64,000 nt of DNA from Niastella soli (GTDB lineage: Bacteria; Bacteroidota; Bacteroidia; Chitinophagales; Chitinophagaceae). Below, one piece after another: positions 28,758 to 37,765 of this stretch. How positions within the stretch are numbered: the stretch's first letter is position 1; every line of letters starts with the position of its first letter. The stretch is from contig NZ_JAGHKO010000001.1 in NCBI RefSeq assembly GCF_017742245.1, positions 463,061-527,060 on the forward strand. The letters run 5' to 3'. The notes under the pieces are model-generated. The model was not told the origin of the DNA. It searched no databases and saw only the letters and a list, made by a program, of their open reading frames with translations. Position numbers and translations under genes: made by a program.

Positions 28758-29491
28758 ACGGTTCCGAATCCCAGATCGTGGGATAACGACCAGTAAAAAC
28801 AACCTAAATAGGTATAAACCAGCTTTTCCGAAATTCCTGTATAACATCCTCCGGAAGTTCTTGTTTTGCAATGAATGCGGATGTTTTGATCCTGCCAGAC
28901 CATTTCATAGCTATCCTTTTCAAAGCTATACAATGTCTTTTCAACCGGCACATGCACTACTGTGTCTGCGGGTATCTGCCCTGTTCTATCCTTATATAAG
29001 TTATAAACACCGAAATAATCCACGTCAAGCTTATCTCTCCCATTCTTTTTATAGATCATTGCCGATTGCTGACTCACTTCTTTTCCATAATAAGAACATT
29101 TGAATTCAAAGAGCTTGTCCTTACCGACTATTATGGTATCAACAGTTGTAGAACCCAAAAATTTGCTGCTTGATTCATACGCTTCAAACCCCTTAAACCG
29201 AATGCGGTTATAAACTTTTTCCGGTCCTTTCTTTGTCCAATATGCTTCAACCCGTTTAATACCGGCGCTATCGGAAAACACTCTGAGATAAGGAAAATAA
29301 TAAGGCAGCTCTATTTTATCAAGTGGTTTAAAATTTACATAATCAAAGTTCACGTAATAAGAAATGTCTGCAACATCACGGTTTAGTTGATGCCTCTTTG
29401 GTTTGTTAACTGTGCAACTGGTAAGCTGTAATAACAAAACAAGACAAAAAGTCGATAAAACTGGCAAGACATTAGGGCGCATCGTTGGCAT
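28751..29491 (-). CDS. Hypothetical lipoprotein
   Basis: A protein of 246 residues with a lipoprotein signal ending in LTSC (Cys at about residue 26). The mature part is rich in Tyr, Phe and Lys and shows no motif I recognise. It contains several cysteines (including SGGC and GCFYW near the C-terminus) that could form disulfides. ATG codons at positions 1 and 4 are both usable. It is probably an envelope-attached protein of a lineage-specific family. It sits between pdhC (convergent) and a second lipoprotein gene (divergent). Confidence 0.7.
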   Translation of the reverse strand: MPTMRPNVLPVLSTFCLVLLLQLTSCTVNKPKRHQLNRDVADISYYVNFDYVNFKPLDKIELPYYFPYLRVFSDSAGIKRVEAYWTKKGPEKVYNRIRFKGFEAYESSSKFLGSTTVDTIIVGKDKLFEFKCSYYGKEVSQQSAMIYKKNGRDKLDVDYFGVYNLYKDRTGQIPADTVVHVPVEKTLYSFEKDSYEMVWQDQNIRIHCKTRTSGGCYTGISEKLVYTYLGCFYWSLSHDLGFGTVL

Positions 29492-29688
29492 AGTTAGTCT
29501 GGTTGATTGTACTAATTTAAAAGAATAATCGCTTAATGGCTAATTATTTTAATAGCTGTGTAGATCCGGTCAATCGGCAATAGTCGATTGCCGGGGGCTT
29601 ATAGAACGTACATATGGTAAATGGGGAAGTGGTTTGTCTACTCCTGTCTTTTTATCTACTTTTATCTGCAATACTAACAAAACCCTCC

Positions 29689-30537
29689 ATGAAGCCCGTA
29701 TACCTGTTCGTTTTCGTCTTTGCGTTCTTATCAGCCTGCCAATCAAATAAAAACGGCGAAGCCGGCATACCAATCACCAAAGACTCACTCACAGGCAACT
29801 GGATGATCATTAAACTTAGTACAACCAGCAGTAAGAAAGAATACGAAAACATGATGAAGTCTGTTGTCAATCCAATGAAAAATAAAATAGAAGGGGCCAT
29901 CTATAGCTTCCAACCATCAGGTACTTTGTTGCTGGATGAGGGCGGCCTAACCCTCACAAACGGCAACTGGCAGCTCAAGGACAACAAACAATTGCTTATC
30001 CAGCACCAGGATAGTACATCTTCCCCAAGAACAATACCCTTTTCGATTACAGGATACCGAAACGACAGTCTTGTCCTGGAGAACATCTTTGAAAATAAAA
30101 AAGAAAACCTGCACATCACCTACACCCTAAAAAGGTTAAAGTACAATTATGCTGTTCCCGATCTTTTCCTCCCCGTACTGAATAAATGGCGACAGAAACC
30201 ACTTCAGCCTGAAAGCGAAGCAGCCCTTCGGTTACGGCTGAAACAAATATTATCTTACTACTCCGCTTACTTTGCCAATATTTCCCATAACAAAATACTT
30301 TTCTTTAACACGGAGAAGGTCCAATGCCCCCTTATGTTCTATAGTGATGGTTTGGGCTTGCGGCCATTTATTATCAGTGAGGAGTGGACTAAACTTTTTT
30401 TCGACAACCGGGATGCAGAGAAAGCCTATATCATACTCAAACAATCCTTTGTAAGATTAAAAGACTTTCCAGATAGAGAAAAAAAACTGGCGCTTGCATT
30501 TAGTATTTCCCTGGAAACGCTGGCGGATGACCTATAA
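29689..30537 (+). CDS. Hypothetical lipoprotein with lipocalin-like N-terminal domain
   Basis: A protein of 282 residues from ATG at MKPVYLFVFVF, whose lipoprotein signal ends in LSAC (Cys at about 16). Residues about 30-125 (LTGNWMIIKL... GNWQLKDNKQLLI... GYRNDSLVLENI) have the strand and GxW pattern of small lipocalin-like beta-barrels in Bacteroidota. The C-terminal half is a separate, unrecognised helical/beta region. A longer frame back to 29614 would hide the signal peptide and is not used. It ends at a terminator hairpin. Confidence 0.72.
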   Translation: MKPVYLFVFVFAFLSACQSNKNGEAGIPITKDSLTGNWMIIKLSTTSSKKEYENMMKSVVNPMKNKIEGAIYSFQPSGTLLLDEGGLTLTNGNWQLKDNKQLLIQHQDSTSSPRTIPFSITGYRNDSLVLENIFENKKENLHITYTLKRLKYNYAVPDLFLPVLNKWRQKPLQPESEAALRLRLKQILSYYSAYFANISHNKILFFNTEKVQCPLMFYSDGLGLRPFIISEEWTKLFFDNRDAEKAYIILKQSFVRLKDFPDREKKLALAFSISLETLADDL

Positions 30538-30540
30538 GTT

Positions 30541-30568
30541 AAAAGCCCCACTTCGCAGTGAGGCTTTT
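30541..30568. terminator. Bidirectional terminator
   Basis: AAAAGCC-c-CACT-tcgc-AGTG-a-GGCTTTT forms an 11-bp stem with one mismatch. Both sides end in A/T runs, so it serves both convergent genes. Confidence 0.85.
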
Positions 30569-30592
30569 ATGTTTTATGTGGGCTTTTCAGCA

Positions 30593-32434
30593 TTACTCAA
30601 CTCCCAACAACGCTACCTTTCCGTCCATAGTAGAAACAATCACTTGTTTCTTACTCAACACCCGAACGGTATTCACCATCGAATTATCTATCTTATGCGC
30701 CCAAATAGTTTTTTGTGTTGCGGGATCAATGGCATACACCACACCATTACGTGTACCAAAGAAAACCTGTCCGTCTTTTTCAATCAACATACTAGGCACA
30801 TGTTCATAACCAAAACCGGCATTCATTACCCAGGCCGGGTGTTGCTCCGTTCGACTGGTAGCATAAGCCGCCACCGTATCCTGCATAGTTTTGCCATACA
30901 CATATTTTCCATCTGTCGACATGCCTATAGATTCGCGTACCCGGGTTTCACTGTTCTTCCATAAGGTAGCACCCGATACCGCATCAATGGCATACAAGGT
31001 ACGATTAGGACAAACTACATATACAACACTGTCGTGCGCTACTGGTATGCAGGCCGCCGGCGAAAAATTAATTACAGAAAAGCCGGGATCCCATTGCCAG
31101 GCCAGTTGTCCATTACTTCTGTTCACTGCATATAGGTGTTTATCCCAGGCGCCAAAGATCACATTATTGCCATAGATAAGCGGCGTACTGACAACAGGGC
31201 CCTGTAACCCGCTAAACTTCCAGAAAGCAGTACCATTCTTTAGGTTCAACGCTATGAAATTATGATCGCTGCCGCCAATAAACACCGTATCCTTCACAAT
31301 CACCGGTGAACCCAGTACCGATGCTTCCGTCCTATATTTCCACATCAGTTGTCCGGTCAATGCATTCAAACAATATACATAACCATCCCCTGAACCCAAC
31401 ACTACTTTTCCGGAACTCACTGCAGGAGATGAAAATATAGCGCCGCTTGTTTTATAACTCCATTTCTTTTTACCGGTTTGTTGCACCAGGGCTGTCACTA
31501 CCCCGTTTTGATTACCAAATAATACAAGGTTGCTGGCAACTGCCGGTGTTGAGATCACATTCGCATCGGAAGCAAAGGTCCATTTCGGTTTTACCTGTGC
31601 GTATTGTTTGTTAATGGCATACGAAGGGCGTTCAAAATTACCAGCCGTATCAACCTTATGCAGCATTATTTTTGTCCAGGGCTGCAAGGGTTCGCCCCCT
31701 GGCCGGCGTTCGGTATATACAATAGAATCAGGCGTTACATCAACCAGGTTATAACCACCCAGCGGGGCCTTGGCCCGCAGGTTCGAACGACCCATTACGC
31801 CAGGAATACCTTCAAAATTCAGGGCATGGTTGTTATGTCCATGGCCGCAAATGATCATCAGGGTGTTGCGTTGTTTTAACCGGTTGGTAACCTCGTACCA
31901 GTTGTCGAGTGCATTATCAATGGGATAGTGATTACAAAATATGATGGGTTGGTTTTTGGGCGTTTTCGCCAGCACACTATCCAACCAAACAATGGCATTA
32001 CGGGGAACATGGCCATCACTCATGCGCACATAGGGACCGGAAGCGCAACCAATAAACCGGATGCCATTGAAATCGAACTGGAATTTATCGTAACCGAACG
32101 TGCTTGTGTAATGATCGCCGCCACTTTCACTCCACCCGGTATCGTGGTTGCCGGGAATAATGTAATACTTCACTTTTAAGCTGTCCAGGATCTGTTTGGC
32201 TTTCTGTAGCTGTTCATCGGTGCCCAGTTCGGTAATATCGCCGGTGATTATCACAAATGCCACATCGTTCAACTGGTTAATATCCTGTACCGTACGGCGC
32301 AGGTCCTCTTCGGCCGCACCATTGGGTGAACCAATGTGGGTATCACTAATATGTATAAAACGAAATCCTTTGATCTGTGCCTGTCCAAAAATAGCTCCAA
32401 GCAACAACATTGAAGTAAAGAATAGCCTTTTCAT
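30593..32434 (-). CDS. Secreted metallophosphoesterase fused to a PQQ-like beta-propeller
   Basis: A protein of 613 residues with a signal peptide ending near GQAQ (about residue 20). The N-terminal calcineurin-like phosphoesterase has its metal motifs in order: ISDTHIG, ITGDITE, GNHDTGW, CNHYPID and CGHGHNNH. From about residue 285 there are repeated blades with the W-x-F/Y... TPAV.. G.. V.. G.. G..YAL pattern (for example SSPAVSSGKVVLGSGDGYVYCLNALTG), typical of PQQ/BamB-like propellers. The phosphoesterase substrate is unknown; the propeller may hold a cofactor or a partner. ATG at MKRLFFTS is preferred to an upstream TTG. Confidence 0.88.
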   Translation of the reverse strand: MKRLFFTSMLLLGAIFGQAQIKGFRFIHISDTHIGSPNGAAEEDLRRTVQDINQLNDVAFVIITGDITELGTDEQLQKAKQILDSLKVKYYIIPGNHDTGWSESGGDHYTSTFGYDKFQFDFNGIRFIGCASGPYVRMSDGHVPRNAIVWLDSVLAKTPKNQPIIFCNHYPIDNALDNWYEVTNRLKQRNTLMIICGHGHNNHALNFEGIPGVMGRSNLRAKAPLGGYNLVDVTPDSIVYTERRPGGEPLQPWTKIMLHKVDTAGNFERPSYAINKQYAQVKPKWTFASDANVISTPAVASNLVLFGNQNGVVTALVQQTGKKKWSYKTSGAIFSSPAVSSGKVVLGSGDGYVYCLNALTGQLMWKYRTEASVLGSPVIVKDTVFIGGSDHNFIALNLKNGTAFWKFSGLQGPVVSTPLIYGNNVIFGAWDKHLYAVNRSNGQLAWQWDPGFSVINFSPAACIPVAHDSVVYVVCPNRTLYAIDAVSGATLWKNSETRVRESIGMSTDGKYVYGKTMQDTVAAYATSRTEQHPAWVMNAGFGYEHVPSMLIEKDGQVFFGTRNGVVYAIDPATQKTIWAHKIDNSMVNTVRVLSKKQVIVSTMDGKVALLGVE

Positions 32435-32650
32435 GGCTGCCAAATTAATGTAATATTAAAAAGGAAATACCAGCAGAAAACGGCAGTTACATTAAATTAA
32501 CCGATAAGCGTTTTAATCCGTTTCCGCAAAAGCGGCCGTTCAAAAATAGCGGACCTTAATAAAATTGTCATGCAGTTTTGTAATGTTTGCAGTCCCCCAC
32601 CTACCAATAATGTATAACAGAAAACACACAATAAAATAACCAGCACTGGT

Positions 32651-32669
32651 TTTACAATGGTATTGTAAA
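32651..32669. promoter_or_regulatory. Perfect inverted repeat upstream of the NfeD-flotillin operon
   Basis: TTTACAAT-ggt-ATTGTAAA, 8-bp perfect arms, 50 bp upstream of the NfeD-like ATG. It lies just before a TTTATTTG-like promoter region. The position suggests an operator. The whole gap (32435-32718) otherwise shows no gene. Confidence 0.6.
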
Positions 32670-32718
32670 TGATGAACCTTTATTTGTATTATTGTCAATT
32701 ATAAACCCTTGAACCCCT

Positions 32719-33327
32719 ATGCTGCTCAGCATTACTACCTGGTGGCAACACCTTGATTCCTTTGAAAAGATCCTTTGGGGCATTGCCCTTGCTTTTTCTT
32801 CGTTCTACCTGTTACAAAGTATGTTATCCCTTTCCGGAGGCGATACCGATCATGCCGATGGCCATGCAGATGGTTCTGCAGAACATGACGAGGGTATGCC
32901 ACACCAGTTCTTTACCCTCAAGAACATGATCGCGTTCTTTACCATGTTCGGCTGGGTGGGTATTGCCGCCCATGCAGGCGGCATGAGTAAAACAGCCACT
33001 ATTATCCTGGCGCTGGCTGGTGGAACCACTATCGTTTTACTGATGGTGCTTATAATAAGTAACATGAGCCGGCTGCGACACAGCGGCACCCTGGAAATTG
33101 AGAATGCCATCAACCTCACCGGAAGCACCTATTTGTTTATTCCCGCCAAACGCAGCGGTACTGGCAAAGTGCATATAAAAGTGCAGGGCTCGTTGCGCGA
33201 ACTGCCCGCCATGACCGATGATGAAACTGAAATTGCTACCGGCGCCCTCATCAGGGTGCAGAAGATCATCAACGACCGCATATTACTGGTAACACTGGCA
33301 GAAAATAATCTGTCGTTTAAAATATAA
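32719..33327 (+). CDS. NfeD-like membrane protein
   Basis: A protein of 202 residues. Membrane segments lie at about 18-38 and, after an unusual His/Asp-rich loop (GGDTDHADGHADGSAEHDEG), at about 68-85 and 92-113. A C-terminal OB-fold-like soluble domain follows (about 120-202: GSTYLFIPAKRSGTGKVHIKV). This is the YqiJ/NfeD layout, and the gene directly precedes a flotillin gene (39 bp), the standard NfeD-flotillin pair. The two probably form a membrane microdomain assembly. The His/Asp loop could bind metal (inference). Confidence 0.82.
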   Translation: MLLSITTWWQHLDSFEKILWGIALAFSSFYLLQSMLSLSGGDTDHADGHADGSAEHDEGMPHQFFTLKNMIAFFTMFGWVGIAAHAGGMSKTATIILALAGGTTIVLLMVLIISNMSRLRHSGTLEIENAINLTGSTYLFIPAKRSGTGKVHIKVQGSLRELPAMTDDETEIATGALIRVQKIINDRILLVTLAENNLSFKI

Positions 33328-33366
33328 TTTCAAAAATCAACTTCAACTCTCAAAACAATTGACATT

Positions 33367-34944
33367 ATGGAACCCATTCTGATTGTAGTTGCAGGGGCGG
33401 TGCTGTTTCTGTTCATCATGGTCATGTCCATGTTCCGAAGGTACAAACGATGCCCCAGTGACCGCGTGCTGGTGGTATATGGTAAGGTAGGCCGTTCAAA
33501 AGACGGTACTGATGGTAACCTGAGCGCCAAATGTATTCACGGTGGTGCAGCCTTTATTTGGCCGGTAATACAGGATTTCAAATTCCTTGACCTGACACCT
33601 ATTTCCATTGAGGTAAATTTAACCAATGCCCTGAGTAAACAAAACATCCGTGTTGATGTTCCCTCCCGTTTTACTGTAGGTATTTCCACCGAACAAGGTG
33701 TTATGCAAAACGCCGCAGAACGTTTACTTGGATTATTACAACCACAGATCCATGACCTGGCCAAAGACATCATCCTGGGGCAAATGCGCCTGGTAGTAGC
33801 CATGATGGATATTGAGGAGATCAACAGCAACCGCGATAAATTCCTTGCCAACATTGCTTCTAACGTAGAAGCAGAGTTGAACAAGATCGGGTTAAAGATG
33901 ATCAACGTAAACGTAACCGATATAAAGGATGAAAGCGGTTACCTGGAAGCGCTGGGTAAAGAAGCTTCTGCAAAAGCCCTGAACGAAGCAAAGAAAAGCG
34001 TGGCCGAGCAGGATAGAATGGGTGAAATTGGTAAAGCCATTGCAGACAGAGAGCGTGATGTAAGCATGAAGCAAACCCAGAAAGAGCGCGACGTTCAGAT
34101 CGCTGAAACACAACGCGACCGCGATTCCCTGATCGCCGTTGCAGAAAAAGATAAAGAGATCCTGATCGCTGCCGCGAAAAGAGATGAACAAATTGGTAAA
34201 GTAGAAGCCGACAGAGATACCCGTATTAAATCGGCGGCAGCCAACTCTGTTGCCGTACAGGGGGAAAACCTCGCCAAAATACAGATAGCGGATTCAGAAG
34301 CTTCGCGTCGTGAAAGAGAAGCAGAAGCCCTGAAGCGGGCGATGGCTGCAGAAAAAGTACAGGCAGCTAAAGCGTTGGAAGAAGCCTACCTGGCCGAACA
34401 AAAAGCAGAAGCTGCCCGCGCCGACAGGGAACGTGCTTCGCAAAACGCCAACATTGTGGTAACGGCCGAAATACAAAAACAAAAAGCCATTATTGAAGCA
34501 CAGGCCGAGGCGGAGAAGATCAGGGAAAAAGCAAAGGGTGAAGCCGACGCTATCTTCGCCAAACTGGAAGCGGAAGCGAGAGGTATGTATGAGATCCTGA
34601 CCAAACAGGCCGAAGGTTTAGACAGGATCGTTAAAGCGGCAGGTAACAATCCGAAAGACGCCGTGCTGTTGCTTATCTCCGATAAACTGCCTGAACTGGT
34701 GAGGATGCAAACAGACGCTATCAAAAACATCAAGATCGATAAAGTAACGGTTTGGGAAAACGGGCAAAACGGATCTGACAAAAGCTCCACCGCCAACTTT
34801 ATATCCGGTATGTACAAAGCAGTACCACCGTTAAAAGATATTTTTGATATGGCGGGCATGGACCTCCCAGGTTACCTGGGCAATTCAAAAAAAGAAGAGA
34901 AAGCAGCCGACAACACTTCAAATGATCTTATTGTAAAGGAATAA
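33367..34944 (+). CDS. Flotillin-like SPFH-domain protein
   Basis: A membrane scaffold of 525 residues related to flotillin/YqiK. There is a single N-terminal membrane helix (about 4-24), then an SPFH (PHB) domain (about 35-215) with GGAAFIWPVIQDF. A long charged Ala/Glu/Lys-rich coiled coil follows (about 215-420), with repeated AEKD/AKRD stretches. The C-terminal oligomerisation segment is rich in Gly-Asn and ends AGMDLPGYLG. It is co-transcribed with the NfeD-like gene and organises lipid microdomains. Confidence 0.93.
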   Translation: MEPILIVVAGAVLFLFIMVMSMFRRYKRCPSDRVLVVYGKVGRSKDGTDGNLSAKCIHGGAAFIWPVIQDFKFLDLTPISIEVNLTNALSKQNIRVDVPSRFTVGISTEQGVMQNAAERLLGLLQPQIHDLAKDIILGQMRLVVAMMDIEEINSNRDKFLANIASNVEAELNKIGLKMINVNVTDIKDESGYLEALGKEASAKALNEAKKSVAEQDRMGEIGKAIADRERDVSMKQTQKERDVQIAETQRDRDSLIAVAEKDKEILIAAAKRDEQIGKVEADRDTRIKSAAANSVAVQGENLAKIQIADSEASRREREAEALKRAMAAEKVQAAKALEEAYLAEQKAEAARADRERASQNANIVVTAEIQKQKAIIEAQAEAEKIREKAKGEADAIFAKLEAEARGMYEILTKQAEGLDRIVKAAGNNPKDAVLLLISDKLPELVRMQTDAIKNIKIDKVTVWENGQNGSDKSSTANFISGMYKAVPPLKDIFDMAGMDLPGYLGNSKKEEKAADNTSNDLIVKE

Positions 34945-34973
34945 TTGAACAAGGTAATTAATACCTATCTTTA
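34945..34973 (+). promoter_or_regulatory. Possible promoter of the UbiA/type III PKS operon
   Basis: TTG (34945-34947), 18 bp, TATCTTTA (34966-34973) match the Bacteroidetes consensus at 7 of 8 positions of the -7 box. It overlaps the flotillin stop region. The start would fall inside the hairpin that follows. Confidence 0.4.
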
Positions 34974-35007
34974 AAGAGTCCTCCCGATTTAATCGGGAGG
35001 ACTCTTT
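34973..35007 (+). terminator. Terminator of the NfeD-flotillin operon, abutting the next start codon
   Basis: AAAGAGTCCTCCCGAT (34973-34988) pairs with ATCGGGAGGACTCTTT (34992-35007), a 16-bp perfect stem. The next gene's ATG begins at 35009, so the hairpin must also form part of that gene's leader if transcription reads through or starts inside it. Confidence 0.85.
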
Positions 35008-35008
35008 A

Positions 35009-35872
35009 ATGTTACGAGCCTCTACCATTCAATTATTACGTTTTCATTTTTCGTTCTTCCTGTTACCGGTATACCTGTTTGCCGTTAGCCAGGTACCGGT
35101 TATTCATACCGCACATGCGGTTTTGATATTTTTCATTCTGCATTTCCTGGTATATCCATCCAGCAACGGGTACAACTCGTACATGGACCGCGACGAAACA
35201 CCTATTGGCGGTATTAAGAATCCCCAACAGCCAACGCGCCAGCTATTTTATGTTAGTATTGTTATGGATGTGGTGGCTGTTACATTAAGTCTTTTTATAA
35301 GCTATTGGTTTACTATTTGCATAATAACTTACATAGCCGCCTCCAGAGCGTACAGCTACCGGGGCATCAGGCTTAAAAAACATCCGGTGGCGGGCTATAT
35401 GACGGTAATATTATTTCAGGGCGCCGTAACATATTTTATGGTATATCACGGAAGCAGCATCGACTTAACATTAACAGTGCCACCAACAGATATGGTGGCA
35501 GCCAGTTTACTGATCGGCGGCTTCTATCCCCTCACCCAGATCTACCAGCACGAAGCCGACAAAAAAGACGGTGTAATTACCATCAGCGCCTTACTGGGCT
35601 ACCGGGGTACTTTTATTTTTGTTGCCCTTGTGTACACCATGGCCATGAGCGTGCTGGCCCAGTCTTTCTTCGCCCACCATGAACAAAAAAAGTTTTTTGT
35701 CTTAGCAACTATGATGCTACCCATTCTCGTATATTTTTTCAGGTGGGCAGGTTTGGTGTGGAAAGACACCCGCCATGCAAATTTTACCAATACCATGCGT
35801 ATGAATATGCTGGCGTCCATCTGTACCAACCTGGCTTTCCTTACCTTATTAATCTGGAGGGGATTTGAGTAA
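35009..35872 (+). CDS. UbiA family prenyltransferase
   Basis: An integral membrane aromatic prenyltransferase-type protein, 287 residues with about 8-9 helices. The first Asp-rich motif is in NGYNSYMDRDETPIGG (about residues 52-67), in place of NDxxDxxxD. The second is in HEADKKDGVITISALLG (about 183-199). It probably moves a prenyl or other isoprenoid group onto an aromatic ring. As first gene of the type III PKS operon, it may act on the polyketide aromatic product (inference). Its start codon lies one base after a terminator hairpin. Its stop overlaps the PKS start. Confidence 0.85.
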   Translation: MLRASTIQLLRFHFSFFLLPVYLFAVSQVPVIHTAHAVLIFFILHFLVYPSSNGYNSYMDRDETPIGGIKNPQQPTRQLFYVSIVMDVVAVTLSLFISYWFTICIITYIAASRAYSYRGIRLKKHPVAGYMTVILFQGAVTYFMVYHGSSIDLTLTVPPTDMVAASLLIGGFYPLTQIYQHEADKKDGVITISALLGYRGTFIFVALVYTMAMSVLAQSFFAHHEQKKFFVLATMMLPILVYFFRWAGLVWKDTRHANFTNTMRMNMLASICTNLAFLTLLIWRGFE

Positions 35873-36965
35873 AATAATTGCCATCGGTACCGCTGTGCCC
35901 GCATTCCGGCATAAGCAGGAAGACATACTGCAGTTCATGCAGCTTATTTATTCCTTTACTGAAACCGACAAACGCCGGTTACGTTTTCTGTATCATCAAA
36001 GTCATATTGATACCCGTTATTCGGTAATTCCCGATTATAGCCGCCCCTGCCAGGAATGGAAATTTTATCCGCATACCGAAAATCTGGAACCATTTCCCTC
36101 CCTTGAACATCGTATGGTGTGGTTCCAGAAATACGCACCACAGTTATCAGTGAATGCTATCCGCGACTGTCTTGATGGCAAACTGTCCAAATCGGAGATC
36201 ACCCATTTGATCACCGTTAGCTGTACGGGTCTTAGCGCCCCTGGATTAGACCTTCAGGTAATGGAGTTGCTCGATCTGCCGCGGCATACCGTTCGCTCTT
36301 CCATCAATTTTATGGGTTGTTATGCCGGCATTCACGCCTTAAAAACAGCCGATGCCATTTGTCAGGCCGACAAACAGGCAAAAGTGCTGATCGTATGTAC
36401 AGAGCTGTGCACCTTACATTTTCAACGGGAACCAACGATGGACAACATTGCATCGAGCCTGTTATTTGCCGACGGCAGTGCTGCGGCCGTTGTTACAGCC
36501 GATGAGCATCCCGTTAAAGGGCTGCACCTCGATGGGTTTTATTCAGAAGTGATCCCCAAGGGCAAAAAGGATATGGCCTGGGAAGTATCTTCCACCGGCT
36601 TTTTAATGACGTTGAGTAGTTATATCCCCGACCTGCTGGAAGAAGATTTTACCCAGCTAACCAACAGGGCCCTGGCCAAAAGCGGATTAACCCGGCAGGA
36701 TATTTCGCACTGGTGCATACACCCTGGCGGAAAAAAGATACTGGAAACCGTTCATAAGACACTGTCGTTTCAAAAGGATGAACTGCAGGCATCGTATGAT
36801 GTAATGCAGCAATATGGGAATATGTCGTCCCCTTCTATACTCTTTGTACTGAAAAAAATGGCGCCCACCCTACTGCACAACCACCACGGAAAGGAACACC
36901 TTTTTGGCGCAGCTTTTGGACCTGGCCTCACTATGGAAACATTTGTAGCATCAACGAATTGCTAA
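35865..36965 (+). CDS. Type III polyketide synthase
   Basis: A chalcone/stilbene synthase-fold enzyme of 366 residues that condenses malonyl-CoA onto an acyl-CoA starter and cyclises the chain to an aromatic. The catalytic triad is intact: C152 in FMGCYAG, H286 in CIHPGG and N319 in YGNMSSPS. It starts at TTG, supported by GGAGGGG about 5 bp upstream and an 8-bp overlap with the UbiA gene. Alkylresorcinol or alkylpyrone products are likely given the methyltransferase and FAD enzyme downstream. The starter cannot be told from sequence. Confidence 0.93.
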   Translation: MSKIIAIGTAVPAFRHKQEDILQFMQLIYSFTETDKRRLRFLYHQSHIDTRYSVIPDYSRPCQEWKFYPHTENLEPFPSLEHRMVWFQKYAPQLSVNAIRDCLDGKLSKSEITHLITVSCTGLSAPGLDLQVMELLDLPRHTVRSSINFMGCYAGIHALKTADAICQADKQAKVLIVCTELCTLHFQREPTMDNIASSLLFADGSAAAVVTADEHPVKGLHLDGFYSEVIPKGKKDMAWEVSSTGFLMTLSSYIPDLLEEDFTQLTNRALAKSGLTRQDISHWCIHPGGKKILETVHKTLSFQKDELQASYDVMQQYGNMSSPSILFVLKKMAPTLLHNHHGKEHLFGAAFGPGLTMETFVASTNC

Positions 36966-37025
36966 TATTTCATTCGGTTGATATTGGGGTTTCGCGGGTC
37001 AGGCAGAAAATCATATATTACAAAC

Positions 37026-37751
37026 GTGAATTTTCGCCACAGATCATATCAATCCGAATTGCTCGACCGTCCGGATATTCCTTTTGATGACATTGAACGG
37101 AATATGCAGGAATTAAACTTTATCAATACCTGGCTGGGCGGGCATGCCATTACCCTGAATGGAGTGGCGGCACTGGTGAAGGCAAAAGGGCCGACTTCGG
37201 CCACCGAAGCTTTCCCTCAGGCGGTTACTATTTGTGAAATTGGCTGTGGCGGCGGCGATAACCTAATGGCCATTAAGAAGTGGTGCGAAAAAAGAAATAT
37301 CCCGGTGGCATTTATTGGCATCGACATCAACCCCCACTGTATTGAAGTAGCAGCCAGGCGATTGTTCAGTAATATACAATTGATCACCGCTGATTATAAA
37401 GAAGTAGAACTGGAAACACCCCCGGATATAATTTTCTCCTCATTGTTCTGTCATCATTTCTCCGACCGGGAAATGGTAAAACAATTACAATGGATGAAAA
37501 CCAACGCCCGGCTTGGGTTCTTTATAAATGATCTGCACCGGCACAAAGTGGCATACTATTCCATTAAAGTATTGACCAATTTGTTCTCGAAAAGTTATCT
37601 TGTTAAACACGATGCGCCCTTATCTGTTGCCCGGGGTTTTACAAAAGATGAATGGTTACAATTTTTCAATATAGCCGGTATTAGTGATTATAGTATAAAA
37701 TGGAAATGGGCCTTTCGCTGGCTGATTGTATCAAAAAACAAGTGTGATTAA
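37026..37751 (+). CDS. SAM-dependent methyltransferase of the PKS operon
   Basis: A class I methyltransferase of 241 residues starting at GTG (NFRHRSYQSELLD). SAM motif I is ICEIGCGGGDNL, followed by GIDINPHCIEVA. SSLFCHHFSD and LHRHKVAYYSIKVL near the C-terminus are typical of methyltransferases found beside type III PKS genes. An upstream TTG (36978) would add 16 residues unlike the family. It probably O- or C-methylates the polyketide ring (inference from context). The FAD oxidoreductase gene follows after 14 bp. Confidence 0.87.
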   Translation: MNFRHRSYQSELLDRPDIPFDDIERNMQELNFINTWLGGHAITLNGVAALVKAKGPTSATEAFPQAVTICEIGCGGGDNLMAIKKWCEKRNIPVAFIGIDINPHCIEVAARRLFSNIQLITADYKEVELETPPDIIFSSLFCHHFSDREMVKQLQWMKTNARLGFFINDLHRHKVAYYSIKVLTNLFSKSYLVKHDAPLSVARGFTKDEWLQFFNIAGISDYSIKWKWAFRWLIVSKNKCD

Positions 37752-37765
37752 GTTTTAAACGGAAC

